Positions 8,190 to 17,378 of a DNA stretch of 40,954 nt are shown in pieces. The position numbers and the translations under genes were made by a program. The DNA comes from Prevotella sp. (GTDB lineage Bacteria; Bacteroidota; Bacteroidia; Bacteroidales; Bacteroidaceae): assembly GCA_016901395.1 (NCBI GenBank), contig JAEAMQ010000014.1:1-40954 (forward strand), written 5' to 3'. The stretch's first letter is position 1. Every line of letters begins with the position of its first letter. The notes below the pieces were generated by a model. The model worked only from the letters and a program-made list of their open reading frames with translations. It searched no databases and was not told the DNA's origin.

Positions 8190-8759
8190 ATGATAGCATT
8201 AAAAGAGCGCATCCTTAGGGATGGAAAGAGTCTTCCGGGGGGAATACTCAAAGTAGACAGTTTTGTAAATCACCAGATGGACCCCAATCTGATGCGTCAG
8301 GTTGCGGTGGAATTCATCCGCCGGTTTGCGTCTTCCAACATCACCAAGATCATCACCATTGAGGCCAGCGGCATCGCTCCGGCCGTTATGGTTGGCCTTC
8401 TGCTGGATGTTCCTGTGGTCTTTGCCAAGAAAAAGAAACCGTCGACGATGGACAACATGCTATCGACGACGGTTTTCTCGTTTACCAAACAGCGCAATTA
8501 CGATGTCGTGGTCTCCAAGGAGTATCTCACAAGCGACGACCGTGTGATTTTCATTGATGACTTCCTGGCCAACGGCAATGCCGCCAAGGGCATCGTGGAC
8601 CTGTGCCAACAGGCCGGCGCCAAGCTCGAAGGCATGGGCTTTATCATTGAGAAATCGTTCCAGCATGGTCGTGATGAACTGGAAAAAACGGGCATCCGAG
8701 TGGAGAGTCTGGCTGTGGTGGAGTCGCTGGACAACTGTCAAATCAAACTGAAAGACTAA
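8190..8759 (+). CDS. xpt: Xanthine phosphoribosyltransferase
   Basis: This cytosolic enzyme converts xanthine and PRPP to XMP. At 189 residues it has the usual length. Visible signatures are the N-terminal [18 protein letters not shown], characteristic of Xpt, [24 protein letters not shown], and the PRPP-binding [17 protein letters not shown] xanthine/uracil-type permease begins 7 bases after the stop, the classic xpt-pbuX salvage pair. Confidence 0.95.
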   Translation: MIALKERILRDGKSLPGGILKVDSFVNHQMDPNLMRQVAVEFIRRFASSNITKIITIEASGIAPAVMVGLLLDVPVVFAKKKKPSTMDNMLSTTVFSFTKQRNYDVVVSKEYLTSDDRVIFIDDFLANGNAAKGIVDLCQQAGAKLEGMGFIIEKSFQHGRDELEKTGIRVESLAVVESLDNCQIKLKD

Positions 8760-8766
8760 GCTTCTC

Positions 8767-10110
8767 ATGGAAAAGACACCAGAACTCATCTACGGTCTCA
8801 ACGACCGCCCACCCCTGAGAGAGACCCTTTTTGCAGCATTACAGCATTTATTGGCCATCTTTGTGGCCATCATCACACCACCACTCATCATCAGTTCAGC
8901 CCTGAGATTTGACTTGGAGACCACTGGTTTCCTCATTTCCATGTCGCTGTTTGTATCGGGCATCGCCACGTTTATACAGTGTCGGCGCTTCGGTCCGATA
9001 GGCGCGGGACTGCTTTGCATACAGGGCACCTCCTTCTCCTTTATCAGTCCCATCATCGGTGCGGGCATGCTGGGCATGGTCGGAGGCCGGATGAATGTGG
9101 AAATGGCCCTGAGTTACATCTTCGGAGCGTGCATGGTGGCCTCTGTGGTGGAAATGGCCGTGAGCCGACTGCTGCCTTACACCCGCAAGATCATCACTCC
9201 CTTGGTGTCGGGCATCGTCGTCAGCCTCATCGGAATGTGCCTCATCAAGGCGGGCATCAACTCCTGCGGCGGTGGTCAGAAGGCTATGGACGCGGGCGAG
9301 TTTGGCTCTATGGCCAACCTCGGACTGGCCTTGCTGGTACTTGTCAGCATCATTTTCTTCAATCGTTCGAACAACCGTTATCTGCGCATGGGGTCGATTG
9401 TGCTGGGCCTTATCATTGGTTGCGTGGTGGCTTTCTGCATGGGAATGATCGACTTTTCACAACTCAGCGGAGCGCAATCACTGAACATTCCTACCCCGTT
9501 CAAATACGGCGTACACTTTGATCTCGGCACCATCATCGGATTGGGACTCATCTATCTTGTCACGGCAGTGGAGGCTTTTGGCGACATTACGGCCAACTCG
9601 CTCATCTCCGGCGAACCTGTCGAGGGTCCGGTTTTCATGAAGCGGGCACAGGGCGGCATCCTTGCCGACGGCTTTAACTCTTTCCTGGCGGGTGTGTTCA
9701 ACTCGTTTCCTAACTCCATTTTCGCCCAAAACAACGGCATGATACAGCTCACCGGCGTGGCCAGCCGCTACGTGGGCTACTTCATTGCGGGCGCATTGTT
9801 CATCCTCGGACTGTTTCCCGTGGTCGGCCAACTGTTCTCTTTGATTCCCGACAGCGTGCTGGGCGGAGCCACATTGCTCATGTTTGGTACCGTGGCCGCA
9901 GCCGGAATCAAGATCGTCGCGGCAACAAAGATTGACCGCAAGGCCGTGCTTGTCATGGCCATCAGCTTCTCCTTGGGGCTGAGTGTGGAGCTGGTGCCCA
10001 ACATTCTGGATAAGATGCCTGAGATCGTTCGCAGCATTTTCTCCAGCGGTATCACCACCGGCGGACTGGCAGCCATCGTTGCCAATGCGCTGATTAGGAT
10101 TAAAGATTGA
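8767..10110 (+). CDS. NCS2-family xanthine (nucleobase) permease
   Basis: This inner-membrane nucleobase/cation symporter has 447 residues and about 14 hydrophobic segments. Family signatures are the N-terminal GLNDRPPLRETLFAALQHLLAIFVAIITPPLI, the QGTSFSFI segment, the VEAFGDITANS substrate-site motif in the middle, and NSFPNSIFAQNNGMIQLTGVASRYVG. The 7-base spacing from xpt points to xanthine as substrate (PbuX role), although uric acid or another purine cannot be excluded from sequence alone. The stop is 8 bases from the convergent DUF5107 stop, with no room for separate terminators. Confidence 0.93.
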   Translation: MEKTPELIYGLNDRPPLRETLFAALQHLLAIFVAIITPPLIISSALRFDLETTGFLISMSLFVSGIATFIQCRRFGPIGAGLLCIQGTSFSFISPIIGAGMLGMVGGRMNVEMALSYIFGACMVASVVEMAVSRLLPYTRKIITPLVSGIVVSLIGMCLIKAGINSCGGGQKAMDAGEFGSMANLGLALLVLVSIIFFNRSNNRYLRMGSIVLGLIIGCVVAFCMGMIDFSQLSGAQSLNIPTPFKYGVHFDLGTIIGLGLIYLVTAVEAFGDITANSLISGEPVEGPVFMKRAQGGILADGFNSFLAGVFNSFPNSIFAQNNGMIQLTGVASRYVGYFIAGALFILGLFPVVGQLFSLIPDSVLGGATLLMFGTVAAAGIKIVAATKIDRKAVLVMAISFSLGLSVELVPNILDKMPEIVRSIFSSGITTGGLAAIVANALIRIKD

Positions 10111-10118
10111 GAAGAAAC

Positions 10119-13100
10119 CTATAGTTCCTTCTCCATCCAACTCACAAAAGCCCTGATTCCCATGTGGTTTTTGTCGAGCGATTGGGCGTCATCAAGATAG
10201 CGGCGAGCATGCTTGATGTCGCCCAATCCTTTGTAACCCAATGCCAACATATACTTGCAATGGATGACATTTTGCTCGTCGAGGTCTCCTTCCCATATCT
10301 GAAGGTCGGGCAACGACACTGCAAAATAGTCCATCACAATATGGTCGAACAGATGGTTTTTGCCGTAATTGATGAGCCGATAAAACCTTCCGTTGGCCTC
10401 ATCCTGCCGTTCCAGCTTCAACAAAGCTAATCCCTGATAGAAGATTTTGTCGGGTTTGGCATCGTTGTAATACATCGCGGCCGCCGGCTCCTGAGAACCC
10501 AGCGTGGCCTTCTCCCAATATTCCACGGCCCGTTCGTGCTGTCCCAATCCCTCGTAGGCACAGCCGAGGAAGTAATGGAAGTCGTTTTCCTGTGCATTTT
10601 CCAGCCTTCCCTCGCCCAAATGGGGAGGATAGACGAGACATTCTTCGAGCCATCTGATGGCATCGCCCCATTGTTTCTGATGCAACGCCACCTTGGAAAG
10701 TTCCACCCGTGAGAACTGATACTGGCCACTCACCTTGCCTTCTCCACCCTCCCAGGGATGAAAACGGTGGGCATCGAGCAACCGCATGGCCTCGTCAAAA
10801 CGGCCAGTCTGGTTGAGCAACATAATCTTTTCCAACAACAAATCATCTCGTTGGGCCACCAAGTGTTCGTATTTTCCCAACTTTTCCAGCCTCGATTCCG
10901 GCTCCACGCCCATCCGTTTGCGCAACTGGTCGAGTTCCATCAGCACCCGCGCATCATCGGGATTGAGGGCGAAAGCCCGCTCCATACAATCCAACGCCCG
11001 TTCGGGTTGGCGTTCCTTGTTGTACTCGTCGAGCGCAAGATTGCGCCAAACCGTCGGAAACGTGGAGTCCAGCGATGCAGACTTGAGCCAGTGTTCGCGT
11101 GCCACGACATACTGTCTGTTGGCATAAAAGAGGCATCCCAGATAGTAATGGGCACGTGCATCCGCAGGCTGACAACGCAGCGCGGCCTGCAAAGCGAGCA
11201 CCGCTTCCAGACGGTTGGGGAAACAATAGTCTGGACTGGCCGTCCTTCCCCGTTCGTAAGCCTCGCCGCATCCGGCCCACCCCATATAATAATAGGTCAT
11301 TGGTGTCACCGCACCGGCTGTCACAGCCCTATCCCACACCTGCAACGCCTCGTCGTGGAGGCCTGCCGCGCAGTAGTCGAGGGCCAGTTCGTCATAGTTG
11401 TTGGGCTCACCGTGGAGCAGACTGTCCAACTGCGTCAACGCCTCATTACTGCCCGTCAGCAGGGCGATTTCAAACCGGCATCCATAGTTGAACAAGTCTA
11501 CCTTCAGACTCTCCCGCGCCAGCGTCAGGGCTTCGTCCCGCCGGTCGAGCAACCGCAGGATAGTCACCTTCAGCGCCAACGCCTTGTGGTTGTGGGCGTT
11601 GCGCACCAGACAACTTTCTATTTCCTCCAAGGCATCCATCAGCCGATGCTGTCTCACCGAGATACGCGCGCACTCGAAGAAGCCCGCATCCTGCCAGGAC
11701 GCATTCCATGTAGACTTCCAAAACAGGTCGTAAGCCTCGTCCCACCGATATTGGTATTTCAGCGCCAGAGCCAGATTAAACAGCGGTTCGCCGTCGTAGG
11801 GATTAGGGTTGCGCTGCTTCAGCACTCTGACTGCCGTGTGCAGATAGCCCTCGGCCTTGGCAAAAAGTCCCTTGCGAATATACCAAAGCCCGAGCGCATT
11901 GTTGCACCGATAGTCCAGCGGGTCGCGACGCAGCCCCTCCTCGTAGTAGTCCACGGGATGATAAGTGGCATGGCGATATTGCTCCAGATGGAGTCCGGTG
12001 AGATACAACTGTTCGTTGGTCTTTATCTCATGCGGTCGCAGCGCCGCCTCCGCCGGGTCGGGAATGGGCCTGATCTCGTCTGGTTCGGCATGCCAGGTGA
12101 GCAAGGACGTGTGGCGGATATAGTCTGGCACATTCTGCGCCGGTTCTATTGTCAGCCCCAATTCCTGCAGCTGACACCCGTCCACCGCAATCCATTCGTC
12201 GAACAACTGCTCCGGAGAGACGATCCTCTCCTCCTCGAAAAACACATCGCCAATGTCACTTTTCAGGATGAGTCTCACCTGTTGCCGGCTCGTGGCATAG
12301 ACCATGAGGTGGGCCTTGCCCTTCTCCACCTCAATGTTCATCATCAAATCTTTAGACGCATTCTTCACCATACCCAGGTCACGATAGGGCATGAAATACT
12401 GCGTAAAACGCTTCTCCTCATAGGGCATGAGCCACGAGAAGTCGGGTTGGTTCTCGGTAAACACACCCGCCATCAACTCGATGTAAGGCCCGTCGGCATC
12501 GGTGAGATTACGGTCCCAGGCCTTTCCGAAGTCGCCATTACCCCAGGTCCACTGCTTCTTGCCCGGCGACACATGATGGCTGGCCACATGGAGCATGCCG
12601 CCGTGGGTGTCATTCTCGTAGCCACCCTCAAAATTGTACTTCGAATTGACACCCATATACGATGTGGGCACCTTGATATTCTTGTAGTTGGAGATGTCTA
12701 CTCCGGCCGAATAGTCCATTTTATAATAGGTGCCGGTGGCGATGGGGAAACTGCTCACGGCCCGTTTGCCGTGGTCGAACACTGCATTGATGTCCTGCGG
12801 GAAGACGCTCTGATAATGGTCGTTGACTGCCACGGCGGGATTGGCCCACCACAGGAAAGTCTGTGGCAGACTCGTCCCGTTGTAGAGCCGTCCCTTGATT
12901 TCGAGATAGGCACAGCCGGGACGGAGTGTGAAACCTGCAGCACCCTTCTGGTGGAACATGCGCTCGTACTCGTTGACCCACACCGTGACCGACCCGTCCT
13001 CGTGCTCCTCGATGGCCGAATCGATGGGCAGATATGTGCTCGGACGGTGGTGCTGGGGCCAGTTGAACTCAATGCCGCCGCTGATCCACGGTCCTGTCAG

Positions 13101-13439
13101 ACCGACCAGTGCCGGTTTGATGACATGGTTGTAGTAGACAAACGGCCGCCGTTTGATTTTGTCGTAGGCATATTGCACCCTTCCGCCCAGTTCGGGCAGT
13201 ATCATCACCTTGATGTATTCGTTTTCCATCCAGATGGCTTGCCACGTGTGATCGGTGGGCATATCACTGATTTTCTCGACGACCGGGTAAGGATAGACCA
13301 CACCACTCGACCCCTGATAGACACGCTTCTCCAGAAAAATGGGGTTCTTCTCGGCTTCGCCAATCTCATAGGTCGGTATGACCGTGCTTTCTCTCCATGC
13401 TTTGACCATAACTTGTTTTGTTGTTTGTCTGGCCCTCAT
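10119..13439 (-). CDS. DUF5107 domain protein with C-terminal TPR repeats
   Basis: The protein of 1106 residues has no signal peptide and so is probably cytoplasmic. The N-terminal third (about 40-340) is the DUF5107 domain, with VMILPELGGRVQYAYDK, GGIEFNWPQHHRP and LRPGCAYLEIKGRLYNGT, similar in style to aldose-epimerase/beta-sandwich sugar-binding folds. From about 480 on it consists of tetratricopeptide-type helical pairs (for example PLFNLALALKYQYRWDEAYDLF and ARAHYYLGCLFYANRQY). The function is not established; the fold and the sugar porter next door suggest sugar handling. The methionine at residue 11 (ATG at 13409, MVKAW) is an alternative start. The GC-rich reverse strand carries long shadow frames. 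Confidence 0.88.
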   Translation of the reverse strand: MRARQTTKQVMVKAWRESTVIPTYEIGEAEKNPIFLEKRVYQGSSGVVYPYPVVEKISDMPTDHTWQAIWMENEYIKVMILPELGGRVQYAYDKIKRRPFVYYNHVIKPALVGLTGPWISGGIEFNWPQHHRPSTYLPIDSAIEEHEDGSVTVWVNEYERMFHQKGAAGFTLRPGCAYLEIKGRLYNGTSLPQTFLWWANPAVAVNDHYQSVFPQDINAVFDHGKRAVSSFPIATGTYYKMDYSAGVDISNYKNIKVPTSYMGVNSKYNFEGGYENDTHGGMLHVASHHVSPGKKQWTWGNGDFGKAWDRNLTDADGPYIELMAGVFTENQPDFSWLMPYEEKRFTQYFMPYRDLGMVKNASKDLMMNIEVEKGKAHLMVYATSRQQVRLILKSDIGDVFFEEERIVSPEQLFDEWIAVDGCQLQELGLTIEPAQNVPDYIRHTSLLTWHAEPDEIRPIPDPAEAALRPHEIKTNEQLYLTGLHLEQYRHATYHPVDYYEEGLRRDPLDYRCNNALGLWYIRKGLFAKAEGYLHTAVRVLKQRNPNPYDGEPLFNLALALKYQYRWDEAYDLFWKSTWNASWQDAGFFECARISVRQHRLMDALEEIESCLVRNAHNHKALALKVTILRLLDRRDEALTLARESLKVDLFNYGCRFEIALLTGSNEALTQLDSLLHGEPNNYDELALDYCAAGLHDEALQVWDRAVTAGAVTPMTYYYMGWAGCGEAYERGRTASPDYCFPNRLEAVLALQAALRCQPADARAHYYLGCLFYANRQYVVAREHWLKSASLDSTFPTVWRNLALDEYNKERQPERALDCMERAFALNPDDARVLMELDQLRKRMGVEPESRLEKLGKYEHLVAQRDDLLLEKIMLLNQTGRFDEAMRLLDAHRFHPWEGGEGKVSGQYQFSRVELSKVALHQKQWGDAIRWLEECLVYPPHLGEGRLENAQENDFHYFLGCAYEGLGQHERAVEYWEKATLGSQEPAAAMYYNDAKPDKIFYQGLALLKLERQDEANGRFYRLINYGKNHLFDHIVMDYFAVSLPDLQIWEGDLDEQNVIHCKYMLALGYKGLGDIKHARRYLDDAQSLDKNHMGIRAFVSWMEKEL

Positions 13440-13522
13440 GCTGGCTGGTTGGATTGAGTAAACAGCAGGAACGAAAATCCAGAAATGCTTATCAAAAATC
13501 TTAACACAGCATCATGCCTTTG

Positions 13523-13627
13523 CGATTAGATAGTTATCGCCTTACGATTCGATAGTAATCGTGTCGCGATTCGATAGTATTCTCAACGCGTTTACTATCT
13601 TATCGCAACGGCATTAGGTATTGAGGG
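13523..13627. repeat. 22-nt-period palindrome array B
   Basis: Five units begin at 13523, 13545, 13567, 13589 and 13611. The first three read CGATTAGATAGTTATCG, CGATTCGATAGTAATCG and CGATTCGATAGTATTCT; the fourth is in the opposite sense (TTTACTATCTTATCG) and the fifth is degenerate. It fills much of the 304-base gap between the sugar porter stop and the DUF5107 start. Nothing else was recognised in that gap apart from AT-rich sequence near 13630-13700. Confidence 0.85.
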
Positions 13628-13743
13628 CATTTTGTTTCTATATTATTCTGTTATATTACTCGAATTAAACGTTGTAACATTTTGATTTACAATGCTTAAT
13701 GAGATATTCTTTCGATTTCTACCGAACATCTTCCTCGCTTGAT

Positions 13744-15165
13744 TTACTCCTCAGAATTGTCATTCTTTTTATTTGACATTTCAGGACAAAGCCGTTCTTC
13801 GAGTTCCTCCAGGCTGCGCCCTTTGGTCTCGGGCAACAGGCGAAGCATGAACAAGAAACCTGCGAGACACACCCCACTGTAAATCCAGAACGTGCCGTAA
13901 CTGCCCAGAGCGGCATTGAGCAACGGGAAGGTGAAGGTGAGCGTGCTGCTGCCCACCCACAGCGCAAAGGTGCAGGTGGCGACAGCAGCGGCCCGGATGT
14001 GGTTGGGGAATATCTCGGCCAGGAGCACCCAGGTGCATGGGCCGAGGGTCATGGCATAACAGGCAATGGCTGCCACGACGAGCACCACCATGAAGAAACC
14101 CGATACATGGAAATAATAACAGGTGCCGAGGGTGAGGTAGATGCCGCAGAGTCCGCCCGCACCCAACAGCATGAGTGCCCTGCGACCCCAGCGGTCGACG
14201 GTGTAGATGGCTACGAAGGTGAACAGCAGATTGGCAATGCCGGTCACAACAATATTAAACAGCACATCACCAATCTGATAGCCGGCTGACTGGAAAATCT
14301 CCTGCGCATAGTTGAAAATGACATTGGTACCGCACCACTGCTGGAACACGGCGATGACAATTCCGATTAGCAGCACCCGACGATAGCGATGCCCCATGAG
14401 TAATCGCAGACCGCCCTGTGACGCGTCGGAGAGGTGGGCCGCATGGATGGCATGCAGTTCTGTGGTGGCATAATCGTCACCACCAATCCGGCTCAGGATG
14501 CCGGTGGCCTCAGCGTCTCTCCCCTTCAGCGCGAGCCATCGGGGACTTTCGGGTATGAGCAGGGCAAGGATGAAAAACACGCCGGAGGGTATCATCGCCG
14601 CCCAGAACATCCACCGCCATGCCATCTGCCCATTCCACGAGGCTGCAATCTGTGCCGGGGTGAAGTCGGCGGGAATATGGTCGGCTATGAGCCAGTTGGT
14701 AATCTGTGCGGCCAGAATGCCCAGCACGATGGTGAGCTGATTGAGCGAGACGAGCCGCCCGCGTATCGACGTGGGGGCAACTTCGGCGATATACATGGGC
14801 GAGAGCCCCGAAGCCAGGCCGATGCCTACGCCACACACTAACCTCGACACTAAGAAGAACCTGAAGGTGTGGGCCGCTCCCACTGCCCATGAGGAGAGCA
14901 GAAAGATGAGTGAGGCCAGAATGAGCAGGCGTTTGCGGCCCATACGATCGGCCAGCCAACCGCAGAGCATGGCCCCCGTCATGCAGCCAAGGAGGGCAAC
15001 CGTCATGGCCAGACCCTGCATCGAGGCGTTGTGGGCAATGTCGAAATACAGTTCGTAGAACGGTTTGGCACCGCCTATGACCACCCAGTCGTAGCCGAAG
15101 AGCAGTCCGCCCATCGCCGAGACTAAGCAAATGAAATATACAAATCGTCGATTAAATGTTGACAT
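13744..15165 (-). CDS. MFS sugar porter (XylE/GalP type)
   Basis: This 473-residue inner-membrane symporter has 12 hydrophobic segments. Sugar-porter signatures are GGLLFGYDWVVIGGA in TM1, DRMGRKR in the 2-3 loop, SPMYIAEVAPTSIRGR, PESPRWL after TM6, DRWGRR, and PETKGRSLEELE at the end. The substrate is probably a hexose or pentose. The DUF5107 gene is downstream on the same strand, 304 bases away across array B. The divergent AraC gene is the probable regulator. A -7 box (TAACTTTG, minus strand 15210-15203) gives a leader of about 30 bases. Confidence 0.93.
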   Translation of the reverse strand: MSTFNRRFVYFICLVSAMGGLLFGYDWVVIGGAKPFYELYFDIAHNASMQGLAMTVALLGCMTGAMLCGWLADRMGRKRLLILASLIFLLSSWAVGAAHTFRFFLVSRLVCGVGIGLASGLSPMYIAEVAPTSIRGRLVSLNQLTIVLGILAAQITNWLIADHIPADFTPAQIAASWNGQMAWRWMFWAAMIPSGVFFILALLIPESPRWLALKGRDAEATGILSRIGGDDYATTELHAIHAAHLSDASQGGLRLLMGHRYRRVLLIGIVIAVFQQWCGTNVIFNYAQEIFQSAGYQIGDVLFNIVVTGIANLLFTFVAIYTVDRWGRRALMLLGAGGLCGIYLTLGTCYYFHVSGFFMVVLVVAAIACYAMTLGPCTWVLLAEIFPNHIRAAAVATCTFALWVGSSTLTFTFPLLNAALGSYGTFWIYSGVCLAGFLFMLRLLPETKGRSLEELEERLCPEMSNKKNDNSEE

Positions 15166-15202
15166 CGGTCTTCAAATTTTCAGGTTGAATGAATTGATAA
15201 GG

Positions 15203-15295
15203 CAAAGTTAGCTATTCTCCGAGAGTTGGAAAATAGAAGAATAGATGATAAAAGATGGATAATATTACGATTTAAAAATTAAAATTGTAACTTTG
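15203..15295. promoter_or_regulatory. Divergent promoters, sugar porter and AraC regulator
   Basis: On the minus strand TAACTTTG (15210-15203) serves the porter; on the plus strand TAACTTTG (15288-15295) serves the AraC gene. The -33 elements are weak, as expected for activator-dependent promoters. The roughly 75 bases between the boxes are where AraC sites would lie; no clear direct repeats were seen. Confidence 0.5.
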
Positions 15296-15318
15296 CACCA
15301 TCACCAACACTACACCGC

Positions 15319-16230
15319 ATGCTTAGATTAGGAGAAGGATTTACGGGCGAACGTTCCATCGTGTTGCCGACAATGGTCAGAAACATTGCCGAGAGCGACC
15401 CCTTTCTGCGACAACTCTACATCACCGACATGGGCTATTATCCCCATGCCACCTATCACTATCGGGAGCGCACGAAGCCCGTGGAGCAATATATCCTCAT
15501 CTATTGTGCCAAGGGCAGTGGGTGGTACAAGGTGAGAAACCGACGGTATGAGATTGGCGAGAACCAGTTTTTCGTGATTCCCGCCCATGAGCCTCACCTC
15601 TATGCGTCGAACAATAGTGACCCGTGGACCATCTATTGGGTGCATTTCACGGGCACCGAGGCTGCGTTTTTTGGGGAGGATTGTTACGAACCCCACAATA
15701 TCACTCCCGGTAACGACTCACGCATCAAGGACCGCAACGTGATCTTTGAGGAGATATTCCTCACCCTGTCTGACAGCTACGACATGGATAATCTGCGCTA
15801 CAGCAGCATCCTGCTCTACAATTATCTTGCGACCTTCCGTTTTCTCCATCTCTTCAGGAAATACCACAAGAAGGACGAGCGCATGAGCGAGAGCAACATG
15901 GTGAGTGCTTCCATCCAATACATGATGGAGAATATCGAGAAGAAACTCTCGCTGCGGGAGATGGCAGACTATGCCGGGTACTCGGTGTCGCAGTTCTCGC
16001 TGGTGTTTAAAAACAACACCGGGCACTCGCCGTTGAACTATCTCAACATGGTGAAAATCAAGCAAGCCTGCGAGCTTCTGGAGACCACCGACATGAAAAT
16101 CAATCAGATTTGTGGAAAGATTGGCATAGACGATTGCTATTATTTCTCCCGATTGTTCAAGAAAATCGTGGGTATTGCGCCCAAACAATACCGTCTTTCC
16201 ACCCACGGAAACGGTGATATGGAAAGATGA
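15319..16230 (+). CDS. AraC-family transcriptional regulator
   Basis: The protein of 303 residues has an N-terminal AraC-type cupin sensor (about 25-170; EQYILIYCAKGSGWYKVRNRRYEIGENQFFVIPAHEPHLY is the ligand-pocket strand pattern) and a C-terminal double helix-turn-helix (about 200-295; LREMADYAGYSVSQFSLVFK and INQICGKIGIDDCYYFSRLFKK). This is the layout of sugar-responsive activators. Its divergence from the sugar porter suggests that it controls the porter and perhaps the DUF5107 gene. The start lies 24 bases after a -7 box. Confidence 0.93.
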   Translation: MLRLGEGFTGERSIVLPTMVRNIAESDPFLRQLYITDMGYYPHATYHYRERTKPVEQYILIYCAKGSGWYKVRNRRYEIGENQFFVIPAHEPHLYASNNSDPWTIYWVHFTGTEAAFFGEDCYEPHNITPGNDSRIKDRNVIFEEIFLTLSDSYDMDNLRYSSILLYNYLATFRFLHLFRKYHKKDERMSESNMVSASIQYMMENIEKKLSLREMADYAGYSVSQFSLVFKNNTGHSPLNYLNMVKIKQACELLETTDMKINQICGKIGIDDCYYFSRLFKKIVGIAPKQYRLSTHGNGDMER

Positions 16231-16267
16231 CGGGCTATAATATATAGGTGGAAGTGGCTGGGGAAGA

Positions 16268-16645
16268 CTATTCAGCGTATTGGCTCAGTTCCACCAAATT
16301 GCCATCGGGATCGTACAGATAGAGGCTTCTGATGGGACCGCGGGCACCGTTTCTGTCGACAATGCCTTCGACAATAGGGTATCGTTGTTGTTCGATGTGT
16401 TGCCGAAACGACTCGATATCGTCAACAATGAGGCAGAAATCATGACTGCCGTAGGTAGGATGGGTGGCCGCGGGAGTGAACTCCCCCTTCACCGTATGGA
16501 TGCTCAGCTTGCAGTCTCCGAAGTAGAGATTGTGATGACCGGCATGGCTTTCGTGTCGCATGCCCAGGAGTCCGACATAGAAATCGAGGCAGGACTGCAG
16601 GTCATGGGTGGTGATTACCAGATGGTCGATGCGCTGAAGGGTCAT
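16268..16645 (-). CDS. VOC-family (glyoxalase-like) protein
   Basis: A single vicinal-oxygen-chelate domain protein of 125 residues. It opens with RIDHLVITTHDLQSCLDFYVGLLGM and closes with RSLYLYDPDGNLVELSQY, placing likely metal ligands at H8 and the late glutamate of LVELS, with GSHDFCLIVDDI starting the second half. Such proteins may be lyases, dioxygenases or resistance proteins; the substrate is unknown. The hemolysin III gene lies 30 bases upstream on the same strand, so they are probably co-transcribed. It is convergent with the AraC gene. Confidence 0.88.
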   Translation of the reverse strand: MTLQRIDHLVITTHDLQSCLDFYVGLLGMRHESHAGHHNLYFGDCKLSIHTVKGEFTPAATHPTYGSHDFCLIVDDIESFRQHIEQQRYPIVEGIVDRNGARGPIRSLYLYDPDGNLVELSQYAE

Positions 16646-16675
16646 GACAAAGGGTGTTATGGAGGGGGAAATGGG

Positions 16676-17341
16676 TTAGACGTAAGCCATCAGGATGTTC
16701 CAGACGGCAATGATATGGCACACGGAGCCACCGAGAACAAAGAAGTGGAACACGGTGTGCATGTATTTGCGGCGATGGAAAGAATAAAACAACGCGCCGG
16801 TGATATAAGACACTCCCTCGGCGATAATCCATGAAACCGTGGCCGTGGATACCGCCGCCAACAGGGGTTTGAAGGCTACCAGCACGCAGAGTCCCATGCC
16901 GATATAGCACAAGGTCTCAAAGTTACTATGGCTTTTCAGTTTGTGAAAGGAGACGAACGTGCCGACAATGGCGCAAGTCCACACAAAGATGAACAGCGCG
17001 ATGCCCCAATATCCCTGATCGCGCATAGCCAGAAGGGTGATGGGCGAATATGAGCCGGCGATGTGCCAGTATATCGCGGAATGGTCCCATTTGCGCAAAC
17101 GCTCCTTCCATTTGCTCATGGGGTTCATGGCATGATACCATGTGCTGGCCACGTAGGAACCGAGCATGCCCCCCAGATAGAGAAAGACACTCACCGTTGC
17201 CCAGCCGTTGTGCTCGCGGAAACACCAGATGAGGAAGATGGTTCCGAACACCACCCCGAGGAGAATACCTGCTGCATGGCTCCAGGAATTCCATAGTTCT
17301 TCGCGTCGTGTGTATGAGATTTTGCTCAAAATTTGTTCCAT
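16676..17341 (-). CDS. Hemolysin III / PAQR-family membrane protein
   Basis: Seven hydrophobic segments and the conserved family residues are present: SHAAG in TM1, ASTWYH, WDHSAIYWHIAGSYSPIT, and HTVFHFFVLGGSVCH near the end. The histidines and the aspartate are expected zinc ligands of this hydrolase-like fold; the physiological role is unclear and the 'hemolysin' name is historical. The ATG at 17341 (MEQILSK, 221 residues) is preferred because an upstream ATG at 17398 would overlap the LUD gene and adds 19 basic residues with no family match. It lies 37 bases after the LUD stop. Confidence 0.88.
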   Translation of the reverse strand: MEQILSKISYTRREELWNSWSHAAGILLGVVFGTIFLIWCFREHNGWATVSVFLYLGGMLGSYVASTWYHAMNPMSKWKERLRKWDHSAIYWHIAGSYSPITLLAMRDQGYWGIALFIFVWTCAIVGTFVSFHKLKSHSNFETLCYIGMGLCVLVAFKPLLAAVSTATVSWIIAEGVSYITGALFYSFHRRKYMHTVFHFFVLGGSVCHIIAVWNILMAYV

Positions 17342-17378
17342 TTTCGTAATAATTTTTGTGTAATGGCTTTTAAATGGC

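Noticed and set aside
10758..13457. Long plus-strand open frame opposite the DUF5107 gene
   Set aside because: It is a shadow of a GC-rich, codon-biased gene. Its translation has no family pattern, while the minus-strand protein clearly matches DUF5107 and TPRs.
13523..13627. 22-nt arrays as CRISPR or integron sites
   Set aside because: The gap between units is only 5 bases, and there is no integrase or attC-type layout.
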